From contig CM038922.1 in assembly GCA_021904315.1 (NCBI GenBank), positions 2,889,347 to 2,953,346 of the forward strand: a stretch of 64,000 nucleotides of DNA. Reading direction: 5' to 3'. The stretch's first letter is position 1, and each line of letters starts with the position of its first letter. Position numbers and translations under genes: made by a program. The notes below the pieces were generated by a model, which saw only the letters and a list, made by a program, of their open reading frames with translations, searched no databases and was not told where the DNA came from. Of the stretch, positions 51,350 to 63,925 are shown piece after piece. The stretch comes from Sphagnum magellanicum (lineage: Eukaryota; Streptophyta; Sphagnopsida; Sphagnales; Sphagnaceae).

Positions 51350-53450
51350 CTTTCTTATGAGTCTAGTCCTCATATTACCTCAGAAGTTGGTAGTCCTTGA
51401 AAGAATCAAGTAAAATGTGAATCAAGCAGCCCTGAAGCCTGCTCTCAAGAGTCAGCCTTTTCTGCCCCAAAAGGCTGGCTCTCATGGAGGAGGGCCAACC
51501 ACCACCCTTGTTTAGACTTAGACTCTGGACCTCAACCTAATCTATTGACTTACTATGTTGAAGTTTGTAAGTGACTTGGAGCACCACCCAATTTGGTTTG
51601 CCCCTTAAAAGGCACTTGTGACCTACCTAACCTACCTTAATCATCATGTGAATGAAAACCCTAGAAAGTAATGGCCTCACAAAAGGACCACTTGACCTCA
51701 CAAGAAGATACATAGAACATACCTTTTATTGCAAGAAGGTCCATGAAAAAAGCTTTACTCACTTGACTTCCTTCAATAATGTTGAATTGTGTGGTGGAAT
51801 GAATTGTGGTGGTGGTGGTGGAGGTCTTGAGCTCAAGAATGCAAAAGACAAAAAAAAAAAAAAAAAAACTCATAATTTGTTATGAATCCAATGGTGGGAT
51901 TCACACACACACATGAAAAAAAAACGTGGACAACCCCACTCAAACAAAAGCCTTTCCATCCAGACTTGCAGAATCAGACCTTGAGTGGTGGTAGCACACA
52001 CATGATACCCACATGTTAAATGCCTTGTGACAGAATTCTTTTCTCTCACCCATACACACAATTTTTAAATTTTAATTTCCTGGTTTTTTTTTGTTCGGGT
52101 TCCTTGCTCAAGAAGAAGAAGAAGATGGTACATGATTGGATCGCCTTTGCAAAAGATTCGATTCCAAACTTTCTCTGTATATACTTATTTACTTACTTAC
52201 GTACATACATGTGGTGGAAGTGCCAACAGAAACCCATGTGTGTGGTGGTGGTGCAATCGTGCTGAGCAAGTCCTCTCTCATACCCGAAGAAGAAGAAGAA
52301 GAAGAATAAACCACCCAAGAAGAATAATAACAACGCGTAATAACTTTGTGCTTCAAATTGAGAAGGTGTCAGCAACACGGGTGTCACAAAATCACTAATC
52401 TGCAATACCCAACAAGGCTTCCTGCATCTCTCCATTATTGTTTTACAAACTTGTGTGGTCCTTGAGGGAGGGAGAGGGGGGGAACTTTTGTGTGAAGTCA
52501 GTCAAGATTTGCTTTAGGTGTGCCACCACTCATGTTGCCAAAAGTAGAGAATTCTTTATATATATATTATAAAAGATGATTTTTTTTCACTCTTGGGTAG
52601 TAGTACCCACAACCCACAAAGACCGACCATCCACACATGAAGAGCTGATGAATGAGCTCCATTTGCATAATAATTAGCTAAGTATAGTGGTAGTGGTAGT
52701 GGTAGTCAGAAGCAAAGCAAGTCAGAGCTCACTTTTGCAGGGTTTGATGCACTTTTCCAACTACTAGACAACAAGGTTCCCTTCCTAAAGGGAAAACCAG
52801 GTTTGTTTTTAAGATCTCTCTCTCTCTCTCTCTCTCTCTCGTCCCTGTATGGACAAAACAGGAATTGGGTTGTAAGAAAATCTCTGGAGACAGAAGTATA
52901 ATAGTGTGTCGTGTCCAATTTGCAATCCAGTCACAGTTTTAGTAACCCAAAGGAAGGAAGGAGGGAAGGAAGGAAGGAAGCCAGTTCTCTGATTCTTGGT
53001 GTTGGTTGGATTGTTCACAGGGTAGAACCGAATCAAGCCAAGCTAAGCTAAGCTCAGCTAAGCTAAGCTAATCTGTGGAGGCTCCCCCTGCATTTGTCCT
53101 CCTCTACTTTGTATTTTCACATTGTTGTTGGGTTGGGTTGGAGATTTGACCACATGTTGTCAACTGTTTGATAGTGTCTCAATTCAGAACCATTCTCTCT
53201 CTCTCTCTCTCTCTCAACTCTAGTGTGTCTGCCAACAAATAAATTATTGCAGAGTTCAAGACTTTTTCTTCTTCTTTCTTCTTTCTTTCTCTTCTTCTTC
53301 TTCTTCTTCACAAAAGCTGGAAAAAGCAAAGGAACTAGCTGTAAACCCTAAATCCTCAAAACCAAACAAATCATGGTGTCAGTGTGAAGAGCAATAGTCT
53401 TCTGACATGAGTCTTTTCTTTTTCACTACAACAAAAGGTGTCCATATACA
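51350..53450. other. Microsatellite-rich, GC-richer island without a gene
   Basis: Composition and repeat content recall the CSLC promoter: (AAG)n 52110-52125, (GAA)n 52286-52305, (GTGGTA)n 52688-52705, (CT)n 52816-52842 and 53188-53216, GGAA repeats 52952-52980, AGCTA pentamers 53037-53072, and TTC repeats 53262-53308. Open frames (51652-51885, 52020-52265, 52132-52398) have no known domain. It could be the promoter or leader of a noncoding transcript; no hairpin with a known miRNA sequence was seen. Confidence 0.4.
53037..53072 (+). repeat. AGCTA pentamer microsatellite
   Basis: Seven tandem AAGCT/GCTAA units, one with a T-to-C change. Confidence 0.85.
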
Positions 53451-53881
53451 TACATGAAGTGATTTCACTAGATTAAATAATTATTTATTGTTTCACTAGA
53501 ATTTATTGTTTTATTTAATTGTTTGTTAGAGGAATGAATTTATTATTTATTGAATTTATTGAATGGGACCTAGTGAGAAAACAATAAATTCATTCCTCTA
53601 ATGAAGGGGGAGGACTAATGAAGTGCACCCACATTTTATAATAGTAAATTAATTAATTAATTAATTAATTATAAAATATCTCACAAAGGAAACAATAGAA
53701 ATAAATAATAATAATAACCTAACAAAGGGAACAAAAGAAGGGGGAAAAAAAAGTATTAATTTATTAATCAATTAATTAAAGAAAAAAACACTCTACCAAG
53801 GGAACAAAAGAAGGAAAAAAATTATTAAATAAATAAATAAAGGAAAAACACCTGGCTAAGGGGGGGGGGTTTGACAAAGAA

Positions 53882-54090
53882 CGGCCCCCAAATCAAAGAA
53901 CCAGCGGTTCTGAGCTTTTGAGAACTCGGGTCAACTTCGCAACTGGTTTTGAATTCCAAATAACCATGGTTACATAAGAGATCCAGGCGTTTTGCTTTTT
54001 TGAGAACCATGGTTATGAACCCCTAATAACCACCCTGATACCCAAAGGGGCGGCTTTTTTGGGTGGAGTTTCTAATAACTGCCCAACATG
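53882..54090 (+). repeat. Dispersed repeat, copy B (partner at 3675-3912)
   Basis: Less decayed partner of copy A, with ACCATGGTTATG, CACCCTGATACCCAAAG and TGCCCAACATGG in the same order. It contains two AACCATGGTT palindromes (near 53963 and 54006). It begins just after a G-homopolymer (53861-53869). Confidence 0.45.
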
Positions 54091-54235
54091 GTTAAGGCTT
54101 AAGACTCTTATGGAGTCTTGCTTAACTCGACAATTTATTTTTTCTGACCGAATTACCAAATTAACCCAATTGTTTCCCACTTGAATTTGGTTGCCATACC
54201 TCCTTTCACATACGATGAGTATGGATTGGTTTGTT

Positions 54236-54236
<1 letters not shown>

Positions 54237-54266
<30 letters not shown>

Positions 54267-54525
54267 GGTCTATTTATTTTTATATGAGGATTTTTGAAAC
54301 ATGATAATATTTTGGCTTGTGTTGAGACTTGAGATTAGTTATAATAGAGTTGTTATAATATCTTGAAGGATTTTGGTTTTCTTTCAAAGGATTACTTTGA
54401 AGATTATATTTTTGCATGGTGAAATATTTTGAGTTTCCATAATTCTTCTTCTTTTGCCTTAAGATACCTTTTTTTAATGTAAATGGCAAGGCCAAAGTGC
54501 AACAACACACACACCCTTTGTTTAA
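54237..54525 (-). repeat. Dispersed repeat with (ATT)n tail, copy 2
   Basis: Direct-orientation copy of 30176-30450, roughly 90% identical by eye over 250 bases. It differs by a TTG insertion, a TTTTTT deletion and, near its far end, an extra ~20 bases with (AC)n before CCCTTTGTT. The (TAA)n block lies at 54237-54267. Confidence 0.8.
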
Positions 54526-54540
54526 TGTTAGAGCACAACA

Positions 54541-54636
54541 CTTCTATATTGTACAAGATTGATATTTTCATGTCAGAGCATGGTGGTGCTTGTATATTGT
54601 ACAAGATTGATGTTTTCATGTTAGAGCATGGCGTCT
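54541..54636. repeat. 48-bp tandem duplication
   Basis: CTTCTATATTGTACAAGATT...GAGCATGGTGGTG (54541-54588) is repeated at 54589-54634 with five changes. A partial third unit (ATGTTAGAGCAC) precedes the array. Confidence 0.85.
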
Positions 54637-56493
54637 TCTAACATAAGAGTCGCCTTTTGCTTTGTAAGGTGCCCTAGACACGTAACTTCTCGATTATGGA
54701 TGAATTTCATCTTGATAGAATTGAACATGACTTGTAAGGCTCCACACAATTTAACCCCCGTGTTTTTGTTTTGATGTCCATATATTTTGTTGTGCAATTA
54801 TTTATTTATTTTCTTGAAAATAATACCATTTTGAGTTCTCACATTTGCTTTCATTTCTCCATGTGCTATTGCACATGTTATATTCGATTTTTCGATATTC
54901 ATGAATTGATTTATGTTTCCTCTTTTCATGTTTTGTCTTTTGATCTCACGATCTTCCTTTGAATTCCAAACATCGTTGTTGGTCTTTGTTGTGCAATGTG
55001 ATCATGAATCCCAAAATTCCACCCCAAGCCACTCCAAGATTGTTTCTACAAAGATGTTGTGTTTAGACAATGGTATGAAGAAGTAAATGTTTAACGTCAA
55101 TTGCTTCAAATTGAAACATACATCTAATGTGTTACAATATGATGTGATTGTTACCAAAGCGTTTTTATAACCCACAATTAAATATGTAATAGCATTAGGT
55201 TTATGCCTTTTTTCGTCATATCAAAATCACATATTCTATATAATCAAGGTAGAGGGTTGTTAGTTGATTGGCTAATTTTTACTCTAATCATTCAACTTCA
55301 ATTGTCAAATAACAACTCAATATGCATGCACACGCACATTCAGTTACACTAATTTGGCTAAACCTATTCGGTTAGGCCTAACTAATTAATCCTATGAAAA
55401 TTAACTAGTATAGGGGATATATTTAGTCGTTGGATCTTTTCCTAAAATTATCCCCCCTCCTAAAGTTGTAATGTCCTCAAAAAGCCTTCAACTTTGTCTT
55501 CCTCTTTGATATTGTTCATGTCTTCTTTAAACATTTGATTGATCTTGCTCTTGAAACAATTATGAGAGTGAGGAAGTCATCTATTTCATTATTCAAGAAC
55601 TATCCTTCATTAGGATCTATTAATCTATTGGTCTACCTCTCCTACATCTCCTTTGCACCAATATCTAATGGATGCAATAGACATTGTTGGTGATGATAAT
55701 AAGTTATACACCTCAGGGGCACAATCACAATTCGGGCACCCCCACAATAATCACTTGAAACCTAAAAATACAAAGGAACCCACTTTAATCATTTTAATTA
55801 TGTGACGCATGCACAACTTAAGGTATGTGCATTTGAAAACATTTCAATGTTTTTTTTTTCCCCCGTCTAGCATTAATCTGCAAATTTAAATGGTTTTGTG
55901 TGCTTTACAACATATAAATTAACATTCATTTATTATTCGCATGTTTCTTGCCATAATCTTTTTGGATTTGAAATTGCAAAATTTTATTGCAAATTTTTGA
56001 AATGTAGATGTTGTAATTTTATGTCATTTAATATCTACCAACAATTTATGTTTATGGGTTATATTTGATGCAATTTGGCATATTTTTATTAGTTCAAAAT
56101 TGATTCTTATATTATATTGTAGTTGTTATAACCATGACTTAAGTTTTATTTTTCAAAAACTTTAAGGGTACTAAATTGTGTGCCATATTTCAAATTGAAC
56201 CATCCTTGTGTTTATTTCAACCTATAGTTCAACTCATTTGTTATTTTAAATTGATGATAATATAAAAGAATATAGTTCATAATTGAACTTTGTGAATTTG
56301 AGTCTTTTGTAATGTGACATTCCTTTTAATTAGCCTAATTGTCATTATGCCATTGGGCTGTAAGAAAGCTTGTCCATTAAATGTTGAATGTGTTGAATGG
56401 CAACCTTCAATGTTTAAGTTGTTTGCCCCAAATGAAATATGTTACACCATTATAATTCTATTAACCCTACTTAGTAAGCAAATTTGATAGATA
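54637..56493. other. AT-rich intergenic region, no gene seen
   Basis: No recognisable coding or structural feature. Confidence 0.45.
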
Positions 56494-57132
56494 GTTGCAA
56501 GATAAGGTGGCTCATTTTTTGCATCATATTGGATTTTTTTGTAGATTATACTATGTTCAACTGCCATAAACATATTGCAAAATCGCCAATGTGGCAAAAA
56601 AAAAATTGGATTAAAATTTTCAACTTGAATAAAAATATGTACACAATGATAAAAATTCAATAAATATATACCAAACATATATTAATGGACTTTTGAAATG
56701 AAATCATAGACTATGGTGTTGAATCTACATGAAAATTTAAATGCACTTTTCAATATCATTTCATTTCAAGATGTTTTATAAAAACTCCATATGTGACACA
56801 TGTTAGGGAAAAAAAAAACATAAATTCCAAAAACATTTACAAAAACCTAAACCAATAAAAAACTTTGGACTTTGAATGACCATATTTGGACTTTATTTTC
56901 AAAAATCCAAATATATCTTAGTCATTTTTTGTTGGATTAATTTATTTTTCCTAATATGTATATCAAAAATATGTTGAGTCAAGCTCTTGTTCATTTAAAC
57001 TTTGTTAGTTCTTTAATCATCACATAATGCACATTTAACATTGGTTTTTTAGAGGCTTTTTTAATTTAACATTAAAATATAGATTTTTGGGACTAATAAA
57101 TTTGTTGAAAATGAACCACCTTAATTTGCAAC
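56494..57132. mobile_element. MITE-like element, family 1, copy 2 (639 bp)
   Basis: Left end GTTGCAAGATAAGGTGGCTC followed by ATTTTTT; the complement of the right end reads GTTGCAAATTAAGGTGGTTC followed by ATTTT. Collinear with copy 1 (shared landmarks: TTTTGCATCATA, TGGACTTTT, ACCAAACATATA / ACCAAATATATA, TTTAACATTAA). Confidence 0.75.
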
Positions 57133-57546
57133 CTATCACGAACATGAAAATTAGCTAAACAACAAGAATTCTAAAAGACACAAACCAATCACAATGAATG
57201 CAAGTTGAGTTTTAAGTCCAAATCATGGAACACAAAAATTGAAAATAAGAACAAGAAATGTGCAAGATGTCAGTTCAAACAAAACTTTATTATGAAAATA
57301 TAAAAATAACATAACACAACTATGGTCCAAGCTCGTACCCAAATTAATCTCAAACAAATTAAAAGTAATATGAAAGGAACTACATGTATTTATAAAATAT
57401 TCATGATTTAGCTCAAGGAAAAATATCTCACAATGTTTTAAAATATTTCAAACTAACTCAAATTAATTCAAAATATCTCAAGTGTCAAAATATTTATAAA
57501 TATTTATAAATATTTCAAGGGACTTTCTTGGGAGCCTTTTTAATTA

Positions 57547-57573
57547 CATGATGGATGAACTTCATCCATCATG
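57547..57573. repeat. Perfect 27-bp palindrome
   Basis: Thirteen bases (CATGATGGATGAA) are followed by one C and their exact complement. The same GGATGAA/TTCATCC motif recurs at 59856-59954 and near 60915-60975. Confidence 0.9.
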
Positions 57574-57884
57574 ATGATGGCAATGATGTTGAACAAGATG
57601 TTAATCATGATGTTAGGGGATGTCATTTGTGGCACAACCACATTGACAAAACATGGTTGGCACTAGGTAGGCTACCCATGTAGATTTAAAACATAAATAA
57701 CTATATTAGAATTTGATGTATTATCAAAGAAACCTAGGTTGAAAATGGACTTCAATAGTAAAAAGATTATTAGAATTAGAAACAAGGAATTAAAAAGTAC
57801 TAGATTTAAGTTTCAAGGGAAAATGACATGTAATAATTTAATAATATAAGTAGGGACCTAATATAACAAATGGCATTCAATTCC

Positions 57885-58200
57885 AATCAACTATGGCAAA
57901 AATTATGTTTAGGAAAGTAACTATGGTAATGAAAGATTACAAATATTGCAATTAGGAAATAATATTGGTTCCTAGTGAACAATCTTGGGAAACAATATTT
58001 AAAGTAATTAACCAACTTAGGTAGGATTATGTTGCAACTAACAATCAACTATGGCAAAATTATGTGTAGGAAAGTAAATATGGCAATGAAAGACTACAAA
58101 TATTGCAATTAGGAAATAATATTGGTTCCTATCCAACAATCTTGGGAAACAATATTTAAAGTAGTTAACTAACATAGGTACAATTTTATTACAATTGACA
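57885..58200. repeat. 158-bp tandem duplication
   Basis: AATCAACTATGGCAAA, TACAAATATTGCAATTAGGA, AATAATATTGGTTCCTA and CAATCTTGGGAAACAATATT occur in both copies (starts 57885 and 58043) with few differences. Confidence 0.92.
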
Positions 58201-60249
58201 ATTCAAGAAAAGAAGCTATTATAGTTGAGTTGTGTTTATAGTAAATGACTATGGTAGTTTTTAATGAGTAGTCTAGGAATCACCTCTAAATATTTTTAAA
58301 GGACTATTGGATGTCTCTATAATCATCAATGTAAAATAACTTGAGCTTTTGACAAATGTTATACAAATCACATTCCAAGTAATGGGTGGAGGGTTTCACA
58401 CATAAGCATATCCACTCCTTGTTGAAATAAAGGACACACTAGAATCCAAGGAATTACTTGAGTCTCACATTAATACTTGTGTACTCCTACTAGCTTTAGT
58501 TTCCATCACACTAGCTTTACTTTTGCCTACACATTTTAAAATGCATGCACACACATAAACACACACTTCCAAGTTTCATGCCACTCCTCATTTAGAAATC
58601 TTCACACATTTTCCCTCGAATTCCCCTAAACCTCCGCATTCAAAATCAACCCCTCAAGTAATCCAACATTTACATACTTCCTATAGTGGTAGCCACATTC
58701 ATCCCAACCAACTAAAGATCATGTTAAATCAACCTTAAATCTTATTTCAATGGATAAACTCCAACCAACTAACTCAACCTTGTGTAACACTAATTAAAAT
58801 AATGAAGATAATTCAACCACTTCATAAAATGTGAAGGTAGTGATTTTCTTAACCAATCCTACCCACTATTTGGTAATTTAAATTATCGAATTGGCACACA
58901 GTGAAAGCACACTAGGTGTAACAATCCATATTCTATGAGATTTAATGAATTATAAGTAGCCATTGAACTACATTTAAGTGGTTAACATGAGGAAGGATGC
59001 AATAACACAATCTTTTACATGGTTTAATCATATGGTACAAATTTCATAGACAAAATTGAAGTTGTCACGATAGATTAGATTTCAAAGTTTTAGCAAATCA
59101 CTTGTAAGAATCCATAAAAATCGATTATGCATTCAATATGCCATCATAGAGTGCCCATTTTAATGAGTGTTTTGGGCATAAAATATGGTGTGGTGACATT
59201 AATAATGGAACATTGACTTTTGGAAAGGACTTTGATGACCAAAATATTGAATTTTTGTTGAAGTATGGGTTTAAAAATAAATTCCTTTATTCATTAAAAG
59301 TAATAACTTAAGTGTTCATCTTTCAAATATACAATTTTCACGAATTAAACTTATAGGGCATGTAAAGCTTTAGTGTTGGATATTTATTAATACCTTTTCA
59401 TGCATGGCTCATGCAATTCAAGGTATCTTCTATGCACCATGCTAATTTGTTCAAATTGTACTATTATGGATTGAAATTTTTGCCTAAATGTGTAACACTT
59501 TAATGTGTTTTCATCATATAGACAATAAAAACTAGACAATGATATGGTAAATTTTCCATCAACAAGGACCTTTAGTGTTATAATGCTACTATATTGCTAT
59601 CATTCCCTTGTTGTTAATCCAATTTAACATTGCCAAATCATGGCAATAGCCAATGGTTTGTTCCAATTGCTTTATGTTGACTTACGATCATGCTTGTACA
59701 TCATTTGTTATTCTTTCTAGTATAACCATCTTGAAGTTTGGCTTCGTGGATGTTACCAAAGTCTATGCTTTTAATAGTAAATCTAAAAGGGTGGTTTGTG
59801 CATGAGTGTAAAGCCTAAGCTTGGAACTTAAAGCTTAATGTGATTTAATCCATTTACATGGATGAATATGTCCATAGATGAATGATTTTCATATGGATGA
59901 ATATCATTTATGTTTTGGATTAAATAAATAAATCATTGGATGAAATTCATCCATGATTGGAAGACTGATAAAATCAAAATTATTTATATCCATTGTCATT
60001 TATTGTCCAAGTTTTAATATCCCAAACTTGAATGTCATTTAATAGTGATGGACAATGAAATTGTGATAGTAGGGGAAAATATAGTGATGGGACCAAAATA
60101 ATTTTAAAAAATTTGTTCAAGAAATCATGAACAATGTTAAGCAATTCCAAAAATATTGTCATGGAATGAGTGTCACCCCCCCATCCAATTGTTCTCACAA
60201 CTTTATATATTTACTTCATGGAAAATTGGGGTGCCTTGAAAATAAATAA
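58201..60249. other. AT-rich intergenic region, no gene seen
   Basis: Only the hairpin near 59856-59954 was noticed; the 72-codon frame at 60198-59980 has no known domain. Confidence 0.45.
59856..59954. repeat. Hairpin-forming unit with 11-bp ends
   Basis: CATGGATGAAT at the left is complementary to ATTCATCCATG at the right; GGATGAATATCATT and GGATGAAATTCATCC lie inside. Related to the palindrome at 57547. Confidence 0.5.
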
Positions 60250-60600
60250 TTATTAAAAAAATCCCATTGTCATTTATGATAATAAGTTGTTTGAAGAAAA
60301 CTAATTAAATTACTGCATAAAACTAAGTTTTTGTTTATTTCAAAAACCCATTATCACCAATGACATTATATAATTTAAAGATATCTAAAACATTCAAGAT
60401 CCATTATTGTTAACAACATTGACTAAATTTGAAGAAAGTCATGGCACCTTTGACAAAGAATGAGAAAAAAAACACCCATTGTTGCGAATGACATTTATAA
60501 ACATGTTTGAAAAAAGTTGTGGCACCTTTAGAGGAAGGGGAGGAAAAAACCCATTATCATCACATGACATTAAGTTAGTATGCTCGAAAATAAAATTTAA
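60250..60600. repeat. Degenerate ~75-90-bp tandem repeat
   Basis: GTCATGGCACCTTTGA...AAAAACACCCATTGTTGCGAATGACATT recurs about 75 bases later as GTTGTGGCACCTTTAG...AAAACCCATTATCATCACATGACATT. Weaker versions (CCCATTATCACCAATGACATT near 60348; CCCATTGTCATT near 60263) precede them. Confidence 0.65.
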
Positions 60601-61929
60601 AATAAACATATTTGTTAAAATTAAAAAAACAATGACCATGGGGTGGATGTTGGCATAATAATAACAATATAGTTAAACATTTTGAAAATAATGGCATTTA
60701 AAACCATAGCTATTAAATACATCTATAATTGAATTTACATTATATTATTCAACAACTATTATATCATATAAAATTAGATTGTGTTTCATGAAGCTTTAGT
60801 TAATTAAAATTATGGAAAAAAAATATCCATAAAAAATAATTATAAAATAAAATATTCATTCAAAATTTTGATGGAAATTCTATTTATTAAAAACATGTAA
60901 TTGCAAAAAACGTTTCATCCATACATTAGATGAATGAAAAAAATTCATCCATAATGAAGATGAATTTTTACATTCATCCCCATGTTTGTTTTTAAGTTTA
61001 TTGGTAGAACATTCATTTTGTGGTTAATTTTTTGAGTTTTACTTGCATGTGTCTAGGGGAAAGGACATTTTCCCATCCCAAGTTCCAACTTTAAGCTCTA
61101 GGCTTAGGCTTTAAGCTCATGCAATAACTTGCCTTGTAAATCTAATACAAAATTTCTAACTTGCAAAAGTAGCACACAATGCATACACCCAGAAACATCT
61201 TGTTTCAAACTCCATCTTTTTGTAGCCTCATAAATTGTTAAAAATCTAACCACATAGGATGTTGTAAACCAAATTTACTTTCAAAAAACATCATCCTTAA
61301 GCCTCCACATCTCCTCAAATTATAGGCCAATTTTATCATTGTTCCCAAGATTAGTGGAGCAAAACCCATTGTATAAAGATCAAGTAATGTCTTTGGGCTT
61401 CAAATTACGACATATTCAAATTCCTTGAAGATATCCAAAATATCCCTTAAGGAATAAGGCCTAAGTTTTGATAATTTTACTATAATTGATATTAATACAC
61501 CTACATCACATATCTTCATAGTAGATGATATATTAATTGTGTGTTTAATATCTTGCTCTCACATTTTTCACCTTTTTGTAGTGCATCCTTCCTAACCAAA
61601 TTACCCTTATTCAATATCCCAATTGGAAATCATGTTGTTGGTTGTTTGTCATTTCATCATTCTACACGTGTTTCACTAAATTTTTAATGAACTTGAACAA
61701 ATTGATTGTACTAAATATGGCCAATCCCTTAATGAATAAAGATTGGTTGTTACGGACAATATAATCAACTTTTTTATTTTTCAAGAAATCTAGCCTTGTT
61801 GCATTGAACAATTGTAGCCATGTGTCATCCATTACCATAGTCACACATCATTTACATTTTTAAAATTGCACATATGTGTATATTTTATGTGTATGTGTAT
61901 ATAAACACATGTGTGTGTATGCTCATTTG
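60601..61929. other. AT-rich intergenic region, no gene seen
   Basis: No coding or structural feature recognised. Confidence 0.4.
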
Positions 61930-62010
61930 CATCATATGCATTTGTTTCAATTTGATCCCACAACTTCATGGAGGAGGTGCTAACACTGTAACCACCAAAC
62001 CACATAAGCT
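61930..62010 (-). mobile_element. Weak tRNA-derived SINE candidate
   Basis: On the - strand TGGTTTGGTGGTTACAGTG (A-box-like) is followed about 43 bases later by GTGGGATCAAATTG (B-box-like). An (AC/GT)-rich tail region follows. No target duplication identified. Confidence 0.3.
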
Positions 62011-63100
62011 CTTTTGAGCAAAAAGGGGCAAAATTCGAAATTAGGATGTTCAATGAAAAACTTGTTAGAAATTTAAAATTTGATATGCATTTAAAAAATC
62101 AAAACTTATGCAAATGAAACAAATAAATGCACGATCTTAAATATTTGAAAAAAATGTATGCAAAAAAAATTCATGAAGATTCACATTAAGGTTTCAAATA
62201 ATGTTATTCAAAGTACCATACTTTGAACAAATCAAATTTAATATTTTTACATGACTTTAAAATTATATATATTTAATGTGAATGCAAAGTCATTTTGGTT
62301 AGTTTTTAGTTTTTGAATGAATAGAAAAAAATAAATCAGGTTAAATTCCAACCCAAACCTAGAAACGATGACAACATCAAGTTTCTTTACTTAGATATTT
62401 GAGATTATTAAAAATCTAATACATAAGTTTTGGAAACTTCATAATAATTATTGGTGATATAAAATTTATAATCCTCAATTTTAAAATTAAATATATATAT
62501 ATAAAAAATTCTATTCCTCTCACAATGGGAATATTTTAACATAATTTTTTAAAAAAGAATAAAATATTTTAGAATTTTTGTGAAATTTTTGATTGCTTGT
62601 CATATCTTTGTGGCAATGACAAATGTAAAGGCATTTTGCACAAGAATGTTAAAAGTTTATTTATATGTAGAAGCTTACATAGACCTCCAACCTGTTTATT
62701 TGTGATCATTGAAAATACATTAAAAAAACTTGTAGAATATCTTCATGAGTCTATGTTAATAAAAATATTCATGCAAAAAAATTACAAACATTTACAAAAC
62801 ATGAAAATTATTGTCCATATAGGTGATTGAATGATTGTGGAAGTGGGTTCAACTTATTTAACCATTAAATGAATTAAACTCCATTTTAAGGCCATTTATC
62901 AAATGCACCTGATGAAATAGGTCTCTCTAATGAATACATCTAGAAAAATATACCCTTTAATGAATCAAGTTCACTTTTAAAACCCCATAATGAACTAGAC
63001 CCACATTTGCTATTAGTGTTAGCTCTCCTTGGGGTTTTAGTTGAAAAAATGACATGTTAGTGGCCTTGTTTCCCATTAATACTATTGTATCTTCATCTTC
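62011..63100. other. AT-rich intergenic region, no gene seen
   Basis: Only short open frames; between 62870 and 63000 short AATGAA-TCAAGT/CTAGAC phrases recur loosely, suggesting a decayed ~50-bp repeat. Confidence 0.35.
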
Positions 63101-63925
63101 CTACTTAATATCCATAGTTTCCTTCAACTCTTGAATTCTTTCATGAACATCATCGAGTTGCTTAGTGATGTATTCCTTCAATTGATTAAAATGCCATTGC
63201 ATAATTGATGTTTGTGCTTCTTGAAGCATAGTTGCCATTTCAATCTCCTAAGACATTCAAGGTTAGTTGTGATGGCCTTCTTTTGGATGTTGTCAACTAC
63301 TTGTTGCTCCCACCTTCCATTTGACACTATAGTTTGAACCCTTTTTATATGTCCAATTTTAATTATATCTCTTTTTCATGGGTTAATTTCATTTCAATCT
63401 TTGTGTGAAACCTTTGTGTCTAACATGTATACAATCTTTATTTCAATCATTTGATGTTTTACCTTGATAGTATGGACTTTGCCTCCTTCAATTATGCACA
63501 CAATAATTATTTCTCCTTGTAGAGCTCTTTGACTATTGTGTTCAAGCTTTGATTGAGAAGACATCAACTTATCCACCATTCCATGGTCTTTTTAATTTCA
63601 TTCTGATTGTGCAATCTCTATAGCTTTCTTCATTCCTTCAGTTGTGATCCAACAAATTTTTGTTCTATCCCTATGAGGTCTTCATCTATGCAACCAAGTT
63701 CTTCATAACCTTTTCCATCTCTATATTTTCTTCTCTTGGGTCAACTTCAATTCTTACATGTTTGGAAAAACTTCTAGCCAATTTATTTCCTTTTCTATTT
63801 TTGATCACAAATCATGTCACATGCTTGCACCTTCTTTTGCTCAAGTTGGTTTTTACATTGCAATAACTCATTAATCTTCACTTCCCATTCATGTTGATTT
63901 CTTTCAAATTTGATAAGATCACATC
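63101..63925 (-). pseudogene. Decayed coiled-coil-like coding relic
   Basis: On the - strand two open blocks look protein-like: FERNQHEWEVKINELLQ plus CKNQLEQKKVQ (about 63910-63795) and MATMLQEAQTSIMQWHF plus LKEYITKQLDDVHERIQELKE (about 63240-63105). Stops and frame changes separate them. Charged heptad-like composition suggests a coiled coil, as in the gag-proximal part of some plant retrotransposons or a structural protein. The family is not identified, and the relic may continue past the window edge. Confidence 0.3.
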
